This document shows, one piece after another, positions 8,137 through 17,160 of a stretch of 23,666 nt of DNA. Source of the DNA: HGM04593 sp964458275. Its GTDB lineage: Bacteria; Bacteroidota; Bacteroidia; Bacteroidales; Bacteroidaceae. The DNA is taken from positions 1-23,666 of the forward strand of contig CAYWIE010000042.1 in the NCBI GenBank assembly GCA_964458275.1, written 5' to 3'. Numbering within the stretch: position 1 is the stretch's first letter; every line of letters starts with the position of its first letter. A program made the position numbers and the translations under genes. The notes under the pieces are model-generated. The model was not told the DNA's origin, searched no databases, and saw nothing but the letters and a program-made list of their open reading frames with translations.

Positions 8137-8851
8137 CGGCTTCAAGGTTTTCTGCATCTATCAGGTGCAGTTCTATTGCGCGTACGACGAGACGGGTTAC
8201 GTTGACGCCTTTCTGTTCGCTGGGCGTGAAAAGGCGGGATATAAGTTCAGTCTGTCGTTTTTCGAGTGATTTTACACTGAAAGGCATATCTTTCAGGTTG
8301 GCTATCATTTCCTTTGTATATCCGAGTGCGAGGTGCCGGAGCAGACATTCGTCGTATTGGTCGATGTCGTATTCAATCACTGCGCGGCGATATGCATATT
8401 CGCGTTCTATGCTCTCCTTGAAGCGTGTTACGATTCTTTCGAGTATGGGCTGGTTGAATACGTTGCGTTTCCCCGACATGATGCTTTCTATTTCGTGTTT
8501 TGTAAGCAGTTCGCCGGTTTTCAGGACTATGCCGTCGGCTCCGGCTTCGAGTACGTCTGCCCATAGCTTCTCGTTGAGGAGCTCGCCTGTGAAGATGAGT
8601 ACTTTTACATCTTTGTGCTGTTTCTTCATCTTAGAGCATATGTCTACTCCTACGGTTGTAGAACCGCCTAATCCCAAGTCGAGCAGCAGAAGTTCGGGGA
8701 TGTTGCCGCTGTCGATTATTTGCCATAGTTCGTTTTCGTTTGATGCTGTGCCTATTATTTCGGCTTCGGGGATTTCGCTGCGGAATATCTCTTCTGTTCC
8801 TTTAAGTTCGAGTTTGGCATCCTCTACTATTATTACACTGAATTTTTCCAT
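8129..8851 (-). CDS. NarL/LuxR-type response regulator
   Basis: This 240-aa cytoplasmic regulator has a receiver domain at residues 1 to about 125: acidic pair E10/D11, phosphoacceptor D58 in LLLLDLG, T88 in FTGE, and K111 in VLKTGE. After a linker, residues about 170-235 form a degenerate LuxR/sigma4-like helix-turn-helix (LRHLALGYTKEMIANLKDM, then VKSLEKRQTELISRLF). Its gene begins 20 nt after the stop of the tandem sensor kinase, so the two almost certainly form a phosphorelay, with this protein as the transcriptional output. Target genes are not visible; the operon itself is a natural candidate. Confidence 0.88.
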   Translation of the reverse strand: MEKFSVIIVEDAKLELKGTEEIFRSEIPEAEIIGTASNENELWQIIDSGNIPELLLLDLGLGGSTTVGVDICSKMKKQHKDVKVLIFTGELLNEKLWADVLEAGADGIVLKTGELLTKHEIESIMSGKRNVFNQPILERIVTRFKESIEREYAYRRAVIEYDIDQYDECLLRHLALGYTKEMIANLKDMPFSVKSLEKRQTELISRLFTPSEQKGVNVTRLVVRAIELHLIDAENLEADE

Positions 8852-8871
8852 GTCCTTTCTGTTTTTATGGG

Positions 8872-11800
8872 TTATGCGGGGAGGGTGAAACGGATTGTTG
8901 TGCCTTGCGGGGTATTAAGGGCTTCCATTCTTCCTCCGTAGTTTCCTATAAAATCTTCGTGCATGCGTACTATCTCTTTTGCTATCAGATAGCCGCAGCC
9001 TGACAGCGTTGCGTTGTCGTCGTTGATGTTGTAGGATGTGGGGGTGAATATGTTCTTTATCTCTTCTTCGTCGGAGTGTCTGCGGTGGTCGGTAAGCTCG
9101 ACTGTCAGCCGTTTGTTTGCTTTTCGGGCGGAGAGGCTCAGTCTGCCTTCTTCTTTCAGCGTCAGCTCTTCGGACAGCAGTGATTCGAGCAGGAAGACTG
9201 CAAGCTCTTTGTCGCCGAAGAAAGTGTGGCTGCAGTTTTCGTATTCTATGGTTATGTCTGTCTTGTTCTTCCGGGCTTGCCGTTTGGCAAATGTGATTGC
9301 TTCGGCTGCTATTTCGTCGAAAGGTGTGCGGGTGGGGGTGAATACGGTGTCTTTCAGCCGGCTTCGTGCGCAGGCATTCAGTATTTCGTATATCGAACGG
9401 TAATAATCTATTAGTTCGCGCATGGTGGTTGTGGTGGTTCTTAGCGTGTCGGCGGCAGTCTCTTCGTTTGTCAGCTGCGATGCGAGCTTGTGTATGCGCT
9501 GGGGGTAGTATATTGTTTCGTGCTTTATCATTGACAGGGCATTGTCTATGACTTGGTTCTGTATGTGCAGCAGGTTTTCTTCGTGCTTTATGCGCTTGCT
9601 CTCCTCGATGAGTTCGTCAAAGTCGCTGTATTCCTGTTCCATGCTTATGGATGTGTGGCTGCTGACTGAGGCTATGTATCCTATGACAATTTCTAACATT
9701 GTAAGTTCCTTTACCGTGAGGGTAGTCTCGGTAGTGAAAAGTATGCTTCCGATACATTTAGTGCCGTCGATGGTTGGGACGAGCAGGGGGTATGTTATTG
9801 TCTTTCCGTCGTCGCTTGTCGTTTTTTCTGCTTTCCGGTATGCCTTTTCCAAATAGATGCGTCCATATTCGTCGTCCGATTCTGCGGGGGTGCATGATAT
9901 TGGCAACCTGTTGTTCTGTATGTCTATTATTGCTATTTTCACGTTGCTTATTTTCAGCGTTTGGCTGAGTGCGTCGTGGAGCTCGTCTGCCAGCAGCCTG
10001 GTCAACTGTTGTGCATCGAGCCGCTTGCCGCTTATGCTTTTCAGCAGGCGGTTGTTTATTTCGAGTGCTGTGTGTATGTTTATCCTGTTGATGATGTTGC
10101 TCTTGAAGTAGTAGAGAAGTGCGCCTATGGTAAGTGCCGTCAGCAGTATGAGGCATAGTATTATGCTGGCTCTGCGTATGTTGGATATATGGTACATGGT
10201 GGTGTAGTACTTCTCTAGTTCTTTGTCTTCGTGTACAAGACGGTAGAGCGAGGTGTAGGCATTGTTGTTGTAGTGGTAGTCATTCCAACGTTGCAGCGCC
10301 AGCATGGCTATTGCCGCTTCGTTCCTTATGTCGAGTATGTTGAAGTAGACCTCTTCGAGGTGTGTGTCGATGGCGAATCTGTTTTTCCACCAACGTGTTT
10401 CGGCTGTTTCGCCATTGCCGGTGAGTGTCATGAGTCCGCTGCTGTCGCCGCCGGTATTGAGATAGAAGTTGTTGAGCGCGTCGATTGCCTTCTGGGCATA
10501 TTCGAGTGTGGCTTCATACTCTTCGGCTACGTTGCACATGTATACTGAGTCGGCGATGCAGGTTATGTAGTCCGGTTGCGCTGTCGCCGAGTCGGCAGGA
10601 AGCAGCATGAGCAGAGGGAGCATTATGCGGAGTATGCCTTTGGGCAGACGGAATGAGAAGCGGCTGCCTTTGCCCTTTTCGCTTTTTATGTTCATGCTGC
10701 ATACGTTGAAGAGTGGGGCTGTCTTCCTGTATTTCTCGATGATGCCTTTGCAGTTCATCAGTCCGAATCCGCCTCTCTTGTTTTTGGCAGCATGTTGGTC
10801 GTCTGCTCCTATGGTTGCTGTGTCGTAGACTTTTTCACCCAGGATTTTTTGTATCTCTTCGGGTGTGAGTCCTGCGCCGGTGTCGGTTACGGATATTTCG
10901 ACGTACAGCTCCTCTTCGGTAGCCGACAGTTCTACTGTGCCACCGCTGCGTGTGAACCTGCCTGCATTGTCGGTGAGGGTGTTTATCATGAAGAGTGTCA
11001 ATGCCTTGTCGGCTTTTACAACGGCATTGCTCTCGTTTATTGTAAGCGTGATGCCTTTCATGGAGAACTCCTGAGTGCTTTTTGACATTATGTCGAAGAG
11101 CTCTTTGAGGGAGAAGTTCTCTATGTGCAGGTCTTGCTCGCCACGGCGCATCTTTATCCATCGTTCGAGTATGGTATTGTGCTCGTTGATTATTTCGGTA
11201 AGCTCCGCTATGTATGTGAGCCGTTTTTGTGTCTGTTTGTCGTCTGTCGCTCTGTTCTTGTCTAATTTCTCGAGTTCTGACGACATTCTGTCTATGTAGG
11301 GTCTTATGCCTGCTGCTATGGCAAGCGAGGTGCGCTTGATGGCGTTCTCGCGTTTGTGTCTGATGAGATTGATTGTGTATGAGCGGTTAAGTTCTTCTAT
11401 GTCTTGGCGCTCGTCGCCCATTCTTAGCAGTTTCTCTGTTTCGTGCAGGGCGGTTCTTATGTATGGGAGAGGGATTTCGATGAATGATTTTTCTTCACGG
11501 TTTATCTTCTTGCTGACGGTTATGCCGAGTGTGGCTTCTGATGCAAGCTGATATGTCATGTCGCAGTTGGGTTGCCGTTGCCGGGAACCGGTGATGGTTA
11601 TTGATGCTATTTGGGGAATTATTCTTTTCAGGCTGTTTGTGAGCAGTGTGACCAGAGCGTGGGTGGCTTCGGCATTGTCGGCGAAGTTGTGTGAAAGGGG
11701 AAATGTGGTCAGTTCGTGGCATAGCTGTTGCAGCGACAGCAGTTTCTTCGTGTATGCTTTATTGTTGTTGCGCCATCGGTGAACAAGGTGGATTGTAAGG

Positions 11801-13101
11801 ATGGTTGTGATAATGAGCAGTACGATGAGCACGATTATTATTTTCTGCATCCTTTCGGCGTTCTGCCGGGTGTTGTCTACGCGGCTTTCCATCTCTTTGT
11901 TTTGCCGCGTCACGCGCAACAGGTCGAGGTAGCTGTTGCGGTTCATGTCCGATGCTTCCTTGTTGCCGAGTGCTGCATATGCGCACGAAGCCTCGTTGCG
12001 TATCAGCAGCATACATTCGGGTATGCAGGCTATCTTGCTGGCTGCCATTCTCTTTAGTTCGAGACTGTCTTCTGTCTGGTATAGGGTGTAGGGAGGGAGT
12101 TTCTCCGGGCTGTTGTTGTAGTCGCTGTGGTAGCGGTTTATTTCGTCTATTGCGTGGGCTGCTGCGTTGAGTGCGGCTTCGTATTCGCCGTTGTATGTGT
12201 AGCAGGATGCAAGTATGGAGAGACTGTTTATTGTCATGTATCTGTCGCCGTAACTGTTGAATGTCTCTATGGCTTCTTTGGCAAGCTGTTGCGGCAGTCT
12301 GGCAAGGGGGAGGCTGTCGCTGTTGAGGCCGGCGAGCATTGCCGGTGATAGCTTGTTTATGGAGTCGGTTACAGTCTGGTCGCGAAGCATCATGGCGAGC
12401 ATCAGCTTGTAGTGTCCGTTGAGCCACTGGTAGCCTTGCAGCCGGGAGCGTGTGGCTCCTCTGAAGAGAATCCTGAACCGTTCAGAAAGGCTGTTTTTGC
12501 CCGATGATGCGTTTACAAGGTTTGCGTTGAGTGATGTTACGGTGTCGCTGGTCTGCTGCAGCAGCTGTTGCAACTCTGTTACCGTATTGCCATATTTGTC
12601 GTATAGCCCCATCGCGGCATAGTGGTTGGCAGAAAGTATGTTGTATTCTATGCGCAGTCCGTTGTATTTTGTCGCGTTGGAGGGCGAGAGGTTGAATCTC
12701 TCTTCGTCTATGCGTTGCATTGTACGCATGGCTTTGGCGCGGTAGTTGTAGAATTCTCTGCCTGCCGATGCGCGGTTGCTTATGCGCATTATGCCGAGTA
12801 TCGCTTCGAGACGTTCTATTTCGTTGTCGGTTTCGGATATGATGCTGTCGTATATGGCATGGGACTTTGTGTAGTCCATTTGCATGAAAGCGATGTATGC
12901 CCGGCTGTTGGCGAGCAGGTGCTGCTCGTCGGGGGAGGCTTGCTGTATGATGCGTGAGAGTGAGTCGACGCTTATGAAGCGTGCTTCGTTGAGACGATTG
13001 TACAGCTCCGCCTGCTGCTCATCGGGCAGGGCAGACTGATAGTCGCATGATGCGACTATTACAGTGATTGCCGTCAGCAGTAGCCGGAGTATTTGTCTCA
13101 T
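8872..13101 (-). CDS. Tandem-fused, lipoprotein-anchored sensor histidine kinase (two kinase modules in one chain)
   Basis: This 1409-aa protein resembles the large Bacteroidales sensors annotated with DUF5112/DUF5113. Module 1: signal peptide with lipobox VASC (Cys19), periplasmic TPR-like helices to about 415, transmembrane helix 418-440, a cytoplasmic linker, helical dimerisation region near 575-650, and an intact HATPase (N box around N707/N712, DTGAG 740-744, GGFGL 777-781). Module 2: signal-like hydrophobic segment 823-842, a shorter periplasmic helical part, transmembrane helix 978-998, a GAF-like region about 1015-1150, a dimerisation helix with H1194 in IKHETIYYP, and a degenerate ATPase (no N box, no DxGxG, only SGCGY 1367-1371). 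So the ATP site and the likely phospho-histidine sit in different modules. It starts 18 nt after the CBM9-like gene and precedes its response regulator. Confidence 0.85.
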   Translation of the reverse strand: MRQILRLLLTAITVIVASCDYQSALPDEQQAELYNRLNEARFISVDSLSRIIQQASPDEQHLLANSRAYIAFMQMDYTKSHAIYDSIISETDNEIERLEAILGIMRISNRASAGREFYNYRAKAMRTMQRIDEERFNLSPSNATKYNGLRIEYNILSANHYAAMGLYDKYGNTVTELQQLLQQTSDTVTSLNANLVNASSGKNSLSERFRILFRGATRSRLQGYQWLNGHYKLMLAMMLRDQTVTDSINKLSPAMLAGLNSDSLPLARLPQQLAKEAIETFNSYGDRYMTINSLSILASCYTYNGEYEAALNAAAHAIDEINRYHSDYNNSPEKLPPYTLYQTEDSLELKRMAASKIACIPECMLLIRNEASCAYAALGNKEASDMNRNSYLDLLRVTRQNKEMESRVDNTRQNAERMQKIIIVLIVLLIITTILTIHLVHRWRNNNKAYTKKLLSLQQLCHELTTFPLSHNFADNAEATHALVTLLTNSLKRIIPQIASITITGSRQRQPNCDMTYQLASEATLGITVSKKINREEKSFIEIPLPYIRTALHETEKLLRMGDERQDIEELNRSYTINLIRHKRENAIKRTSLAIAAGIRPYIDRMSSELEKLDKNRATDDKQTQKRLTYIAELTEIINEHNTILERWIKMRRGEQDLHIENFSLKELFDIMSKSTQEFSMKGITLTINESNAVVKADKALTLFMINTLTDNAGRFTRSGGTVELSATEEELYVEISVTDTGAGLTPEEIQKILGEKVYDTATIGADDQHAAKNKRGGFGLMNCKGIIEKYRKTAPLFNVCSMNIKSEKGKGSRFSFRLPKGILRIMLPLLMLLPADSATAQPDYITCIADSVYMCNVAEEYEATLEYAQKAIDALNNFYLNTGGDSSGLMTLTGNGETAETRWWKNRFAIDTHLEEVYFNILDIRNEAAIAMLALQRWNDYHYNNNAYTSLYRLVHEDKELEKYYTTMYHISNIRRASIILCLILLTALTIGALLYYFKSNIINRINIHTALEINNRLLKSISGKRLDAQQLTRLLADELHDALSQTLKISNVKIAIIDIQNNRLPISCTPAESDDEYGRIYLEKAYRKAEKTTSDDGKTITYPLLVPTIDGTKCIGSILFTTETTLTVKELTMLEIVIGYIASVSSHTSISMEQEYSDFDELIEESKRIKHEENLLHIQNQVIDNALSMIKHETIYYPQRIHKLASQLTNEETAADTLRTTTTTMRELIDYYRSIYEILNACARSRLKDTVFTPTRTPFDEIAAEAITFAKRQARKNKTDITIEYENCSHTFFGDKELAVFLLESLLSEELTLKEEGRLSLSARKANKRLTVELTDHRRHSDEEEIKNIFTPTSYNINDDNATLSGCGYLIAKEIVRMHEDFIGNYGGRMEALNTPQGTTIRFTLPA

Positions 13102-13119
13102 TATGTTTGTGTGGGTTCC

Positions 13120-13764
13120 TTATTCGAATTCTATATCCCCGAAATATTCGGGCAGGTGGAAGTTGGGGCGCGGGTACTCTATCTTGTTCCAGGAGAGGAA
13201 GTGCGGATTGGGCAGGTTGTCGCCGCATTTGTAGAAGTTTGCTTTCATCTTCTTGCCGTCCCAACTGCCGATGTCGTGGTTGAACAGTGATGCTGAGGGT
13301 ATTATCTCTATTATGCTCCAGCTGTTTTCGCCTTTGCGCAGTTCGAAGTTGCCGGTGCCGAGACTGGGGATACGTTTGATTCCTGAAAGCATGCCGAGTG
13401 GCATCTTTTCGGTCTCCTTGCCTTTGGTGTGGCAGGCTGCAAGCATTTTTCCTATGCAGGTGCACTCGAAGTTGTAGTATGTGTCGCTGTCGGGGGATAT
13501 GAACATCTCTACGCAGGGGTCGGTCCATACTTCTCCGAAGTCTTCGGTGATTTTGCTATGGAGGTCCTTTTCTGTTACTTCGAATTGCAGGTATATGTTT
13601 GCTCCGTCATGGAATATCTTGAATGATGCTTCCGGAGTGTAGGGGAATTGGTCGGGCCAGTTGCAGTTTGATATCTTGTTGCTGTCCAATCCTGAAAATA
13701 TATTTTTTATCTCTTCTGTGTCGTTGGCAGTGAGGATGATCTTGGGGACTCTTAGCGTATTCAT
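13120..13764 (-). CDS. CBM9-like (carbohydrate-binding family 9) domain protein
   Basis: This 214-aa protein is made almost entirely of a CBM9-like beta-sandwich. Recognisable segments are ASFKIFHDGANIYLQFEVTE, VWTDPCVEMFISPD with the conserved Asp/Glu-Met-Phe pattern, YYNFECTCIGKML, WSIIEIIP, KANFYKCGD, and a C-terminal SWNKIEYPRPNFHLPEYFG. Family members bind carbohydrate or glycan ends; small stand-alone versions in Bacteroidales have no proven role. No signal peptide is visible (the N-terminus is MNTLRVPKIILTAND), so this form appears cytoplasmic, which is unusual for a glycan binder. It is the first gene of the sensor-kinase operon, 18 nt before the kinase, with its own promoter. Confidence 0.8.
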   Translation of the reverse strand: MNTLRVPKIILTANDTEEIKNIFSGLDSNKISNCNWPDQFPYTPEASFKIFHDGANIYLQFEVTEKDLHSKITEDFGEVWTDPCVEMFISPDSDTYYNFECTCIGKMLAACHTKGKETEKMPLGMLSGIKRIPSLGTGNFELRKGENSWSIIEIIPSASLFNHDIGSWDGKKMKANFYKCGDNLPNPHFLSWNKIEYPRPNFHLPEYFGDIEFE

Positions 13765-13787
13765 GATAATTGTGATTTATTGTTTGC

Positions 13788-13819
13788 CAAATGTAATAAG
13801 AATTATTGGGAACTGCAAC
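13788..13819 (-). promoter_or_regulatory. Bacteroidota promoter for the CBM9/sensor-kinase operon
   Basis: On the minus strand GTTG (13819-13816), a 20-nt spacer and TACATTTG (13795-13788) match the -33/-7 consensus. The ATG at 13764 lies about 24 nt after the -7 element. The next 7.8 kb holds five minus-strand genes with gaps of at most 23 nt or overlaps. Confidence 0.65.
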
Positions 13820-13866
13820 CTCCCATTTGTTATTATTGTTGTCTGTTTTCCGATAGGGCAATAAAA

Positions 13867-13897
13867 AATGAGAGCAGGTTTGTCTCCGGCTCTCATT
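13867..13897 (-). terminator. Rho-independent terminator of glyA
   Basis: A 9-bp stem (13867-13875 with 13889-13897) is followed on the minus strand by a run of T (A-run at 13862-13868 on the plus strand). It lies 24 nt past the glyA stop codon. Confidence 0.85.
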
Positions 13898-13920
13898 CTT
13901 GTGTATGGGTATCTCTTTGC

Positions 13921-15201
13921 TTAGTATGCAAACAGAGGATATTCGCTCATGTATTCGTTTACACGGCGACGTACGGTTGCTATTACCTTTTCGTCTTCGG
14001 GTGCATTGAGTACAGTCTCAATCATTTCAGCAACTACGGGCATGAAGTCCTCTTTTACGCCGCGGGTGGTGATTGCAGGTGTTCCGAGACGGATACCTGA
14101 GGTCTGGAATGCGCTGCGTGAATCGAAGGGTACCATGTTCTTGTTTGCTGTGATGTCGGCTGCCACAAGTGCTTTCTCTGCAACTTTACCTGTAAGTTCG
14201 GGATATTTACCGCGAAGGTCTACGAGCATTGAGTGGTTGTCTGTACCGCCTGATACAATGCCGAATCCGCGCTCGATGAGTGCATCGGCAAGTGCAGATG
14301 CGTTTTTCTGTACTTGTCTTTGGTATTCCTTGAATGAGGGCTGCAATGCTTCGCCGAATGCTACTGCCTTTGCTGCAATCACGTGTTCCAGAGGACCGCC
14401 CTGTATGCCGGGGAATACTGCCGAATCGAGCAGTTGCGACATCATTTTGATTTCGCCTTTGGGTGTGGTCTTGCCCCAGGGGTTGGGGAAGTCCTTGCCG
14501 AGCAGGATTACACCGCCGCGAGGACCGCGGAGTGTCTTGTGTGTGGTTGATGTTACTATGTGGGCATACTTCAGCGGATTGTTCAGGAGTCCTGCTGCGA
14601 TGAGTCCGGCGGGGTGTGCCATGTCTATCATGAGGAGTGCGCCTACGCTGTCTGCAATTTCACGCATACGTTTGTAGTCCCAGTCGCGTGAGTATGCCGA
14701 ACCGCCGCCGATGATGAGTTTGGGGCGTTCGCGTTCTGCCGCTTCTGCCATCTGGTCGTAGTCTACACGGCCTGTCTCCTTGTTGAGGTTGTATTCGCAG
14801 GGTGTATATATGAGTCCCGATGTGTTTACTGATGAACCGTGTGAGAGGTGTCCTCCGTGTGCGAGGTTGAGTCCCATGAATTTGTCGCCGGGGTTCAGTA
14901 CGGCAAGGAATACTGCTGCATTTGCCTGTGCGCCTGAGTGGGGTTGTACGTTCACCCATTCTGCATTGAATAGCTTTTTCAGGCGTTCGCGAGCCATGTC
15001 TTCAATAATGTCAACAACTTCACAGCCGCCGTAATAACGTTTGCCGGGATAACCTTCGGCATATTTGTTGGTGAGATATGAACCCATTGCCTGCATTACT
15101 TCGTTGCTTACGAAGTTCTCTGATGCAATAAGTTCTATTCCTTTAAGTTGGCGTCTGTGCTCCATCTCTATGAGCTCGAAAACTTTGTTGTCTCTTTCCA
15201 T
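13921..15201 (-). CDS. glyA: Serine hydroxymethyltransferase
   Basis: This full-length 426-aa PLP enzyme interconverts serine plus tetrahydrofolate with glycine plus 5,10-methylene-tetrahydrofolate in the cytoplasm, the main source of one-carbon units. It shows ELIASENF near the N-terminus, YAEGYPGKRYYGGCE, VNVQPHSGAQAN, GLNLAHGGHLSHG, DMAHPAGLIAAG, and the PLP lysine K222 in STTHKTLRGPRGG, followed by FPGIQGGP and the C-terminal RLGTPAITTRG. Length is as expected. It has its own promoter-like motif at 15234-15265 and a clear terminator, so it is a single-gene unit between the kinase operon and the ligases. Confidence 0.97.
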   Translation of the reverse strand: MERDNKVFELIEMEHRRQLKGIELIASENFVSNEVMQAMGSYLTNKYAEGYPGKRYYGGCEVVDIIEDMARERLKKLFNAEWVNVQPHSGAQANAAVFLAVLNPGDKFMGLNLAHGGHLSHGSSVNTSGLIYTPCEYNLNKETGRVDYDQMAEAAERERPKLIIGGGSAYSRDWDYKRMREIADSVGALLMIDMAHPAGLIAAGLLNNPLKYAHIVTSTTHKTLRGPRGGVILLGKDFPNPWGKTTPKGEIKMMSQLLDSAVFPGIQGGPLEHVIAAKAVAFGEALQPSFKEYQRQVQKNASALADALIERGFGIVSGGTDNHSMLVDLRGKYPELTGKVAEKALVAADITANKNMVPFDSRSAFQTSGIRLGTPAITTRGVKEDFMPVVAEMIETVLNAPEDEKVIATVRRRVNEYMSEYPLFAY

Positions 15202-15233
15202 CTTTTCTATGTTTACTTCTGAATTTCAAACCG

Positions 15234-15265
15234 CAAAGGTAAGCATATTTCGTCGATTTGCGAAA
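15234..15265 (-). promoter_or_regulatory. Probable glyA promoter
   Basis: On the minus strand TACCTTTG (15241-15234) is a perfect -7 element; 20 nt upstream TTTC (15265-15262) is a one-mismatch -33. The glyA ATG is about 33 nt further on. Confidence 0.55.
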
Positions 15266-15331
15266 TTGTTTGCTATTTATTGTTGATTTTGCACCTGTTG
15301 GCAAATCCGAGAAGCTTCTTATGATGGCTCT

Positions 15332-15381
15332 TGCCAATAATGATTCAGGACGCCCTTAGGCGTCCTGAATCATTATTGGCA
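15332..15381 (-). terminator. Long perfect hairpin after the first acyl ligase
   Basis: A flawless 23-bp stem (15332-15354 with 15359-15381) with a 4-nt loop begins 10 nt after the ligase stop. No T-tract follows in either direction. It is best read as a terminator or mRNA 3'-end stabiliser. Confidence 0.7.
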
Positions 15382-15390
15382 TCTATCCTG

Positions 15391-17067
15391 TTATTGGTAC
15401 ATGAATCGTTTGATACTCTGTTTGGGAGTCTTTTCGAATGGCTCATCGCGGAAATCGCAGTCGTTTATGCGGCTGTATGCGGGAAGTTCATTGTTTATCT
15501 TCATGACCTCTTCGCGCAATTGCTGCTTGAGTTCTTCTGCCTGAATGCCGGCGTTCTTTGCTGCTGCCCAATCTACCACAAGCAGTGCGATGATTGAGTT
15601 CTTGCGGCCTACTGCAAGAGATTCAGTAATATAGGGAATTGAATTGAGCTTGTCCTCTATCTCTTCGGGATATACGTTCTGTCCGCTTGAGGTGAGAATC
15701 ATGTTCTTGCAACGTCCTTTGATAAATACGTTCTCTTTGTTGTCGATGATACCCATATCTCCTGTCTTGAGCCATCCGTCGCCTGTGAATACGGCTTTTG
15801 TTGCTTCTTCGTTCTTGTAGTATCCCAACATTACGAACGGACCTTTTACCTGTATCTCTCCGAGCACTTTTGAGGGTTTGGGAGAGTCTATTCTCAGTTC
15901 GATGGGACGGGCGGGCTTGCCGCATGAGCCGGCTGCAAATTCACTCTTGTCGCAATATGAGATGAGCGGTCCACACTCTGTCATTCCGTATCCAACAGAG
16001 TAGGGGATACCTATCTTGCGCATTGCATCTTCCACCTCTTTGTTGAGGGCGGCTCCGCCGATGAGGAATCCTTGTGTCAGTTCGCCGCCGAATGTTGTAA
16101 GGAGCTTCTTCCTTATTGTGGAGAGAAGGAAATTCTTCAGTACGGGAATTGAAAGCATTATGCGCATGGCTGGCTTGCGCAGGGTGGGGATAACCTTTGA
16201 ACGGAATATCTTCTCAAGTACAAGGGGGACTGTGAGGAACATGAATGGTTTAACTACAGCAAATGCTGCCAGCATTTTTGCGGGGGTGGGCTTTGCGCCG
16301 AGGATTGTTATGTGGCATCCGCCTGTCATGGGGAAGAGGAAGTCGAATGTGAGTCCGAACATGTGTGCAAGGGGAAGTACCGAGAGTATGTGTCCGCCTG
16401 GTTTCAAGGGTATTTTGCGGAGAGCGAAGTCGAGGTTCACAGAGATGCTTCTTGCAGGAAGCATAACTCCTTTTGGTGAACTTGTGGTTCCCGATGTGAA
16501 GCTGATGAGTGCAAGGTCGTCAAGCGCTTTCTCGTCTTTCTTGTAGTTTACCATGCCGGCTGTTACACCGTTGGGGTATTCCTGCGTGAAGAGTGCGTCC
16601 CACTTTTCTGTGGCAGCCTCGAATTCTTTGCTGAACGAAGCGAAAGGCTTCATTGCCTTTACGTCAAGGATTCCAAGAAAATTGTCTTTGGATTCTATTA
16701 TATCGAGCGCTTCTTTGTCGTTCTTGAAGCCGTTGTAGCATGTGTCGTCTGCTATGAGGATTCTTGAGTCTGCAAAACATGACAATTCTACTACCGATTT
16801 CGGGAGAAAATCGGGTAGCAAGGGTACTATCACGGCATCGTAGGTTACGATTGCCATGAATGCCATTCCCCATTCTGCTGAGTTTCTTGCACAGAGTGCA
16901 ACCTTGTCTCCTTTGGAGATTCCGCACTCCTTGAACAGTACATGGTATTTTTCTATTCCGCATGCTACATCACCATATGTGAGTGTGTTGGCGCCGAAGT
17001 TTGTGAACATGGGAGAATCCCAATATTTTTTCACAGATTCGGCGAAATGGTTCAGATAGTGTTCCAT
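15391..17067 (-). CDS. AMP-forming acyl-CoA (or acyl-ACP) ligase, copy 1
   Basis: This ANL-superfamily enzyme activates a carboxylic acid, probably a fatty acid, with ATP to an acyl-AMP and transfers it to CoA or ACP. The start is taken at MEHYLNHF (17067) because the two paralogues begin identically; an ATG at 17133 would add 22 unrelated residues. Motifs in order: ISFTSGTTSSPKGVM (ATP-binding loop), PLAHMFGLTFDF, YGMTECGPLISY (adenine-binding), TGDMG, KGRCKNMILTSSGQNVYPEE (hinge), and the C-terminal catalytic-lysine region KTPKQSIKRFMYQ. Length is about 558 aa. No membrane segment is visible. It is one of three tandem paralogues; the substrate cannot be deduced. Confidence 0.9.
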   Translation of the reverse strand: MEHYLNHFAESVKKYWDSPMFTNFGANTLTYGDVACGIEKYHVLFKECGISKGDKVALCARNSAEWGMAFMAIVTYDAVIVPLLPDFLPKSVVELSCFADSRILIADDTCYNGFKNDKEALDIIESKDNFLGILDVKAMKPFASFSKEFEAATEKWDALFTQEYPNGVTAGMVNYKKDEKALDDLALISFTSGTTSSPKGVMLPARSISVNLDFALRKIPLKPGGHILSVLPLAHMFGLTFDFLFPMTGGCHITILGAKPTPAKMLAAFAVVKPFMFLTVPLVLEKIFRSKVIPTLRKPAMRIMLSIPVLKNFLLSTIRKKLLTTFGGELTQGFLIGGAALNKEVEDAMRKIGIPYSVGYGMTECGPLISYCDKSEFAAGSCGKPARPIELRIDSPKPSKVLGEIQVKGPFVMLGYYKNEEATKAVFTGDGWLKTGDMGIIDNKENVFIKGRCKNMILTSSGQNVYPEEIEDKLNSIPYITESLAVGRKNSIIALLVVDWAAAKNAGIQAEELKQQLREEVMKINNELPAYSRINDCDFRDEPFEKTPKQSIKRFMYQ

Positions 17068-17112
17068 AAATTTGAATTTAAATGTAAATGTACTTTTCGT
17101 GTATGTAGTTTC

Positions 17113-17153
17113 TAAAAACAGCCGTTCTTCCACAAGGAAGGGCGGCTGTTTTT
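17113..17153 (-). terminator. Terminator after acyl ligase copy 2
   Basis: An inverted repeat with CAGCCG/CGGCTG core arms and an imperfect inner stem (TTCTTCC/GGAAGGG) is flanked by A/T runs on both sides, so it could act in both directions. On the minus strand it lies just past the copy 2 stop and upstream of copy 1. Confidence 0.8.
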
Positions 17154-17160
17154 TTGCTTG

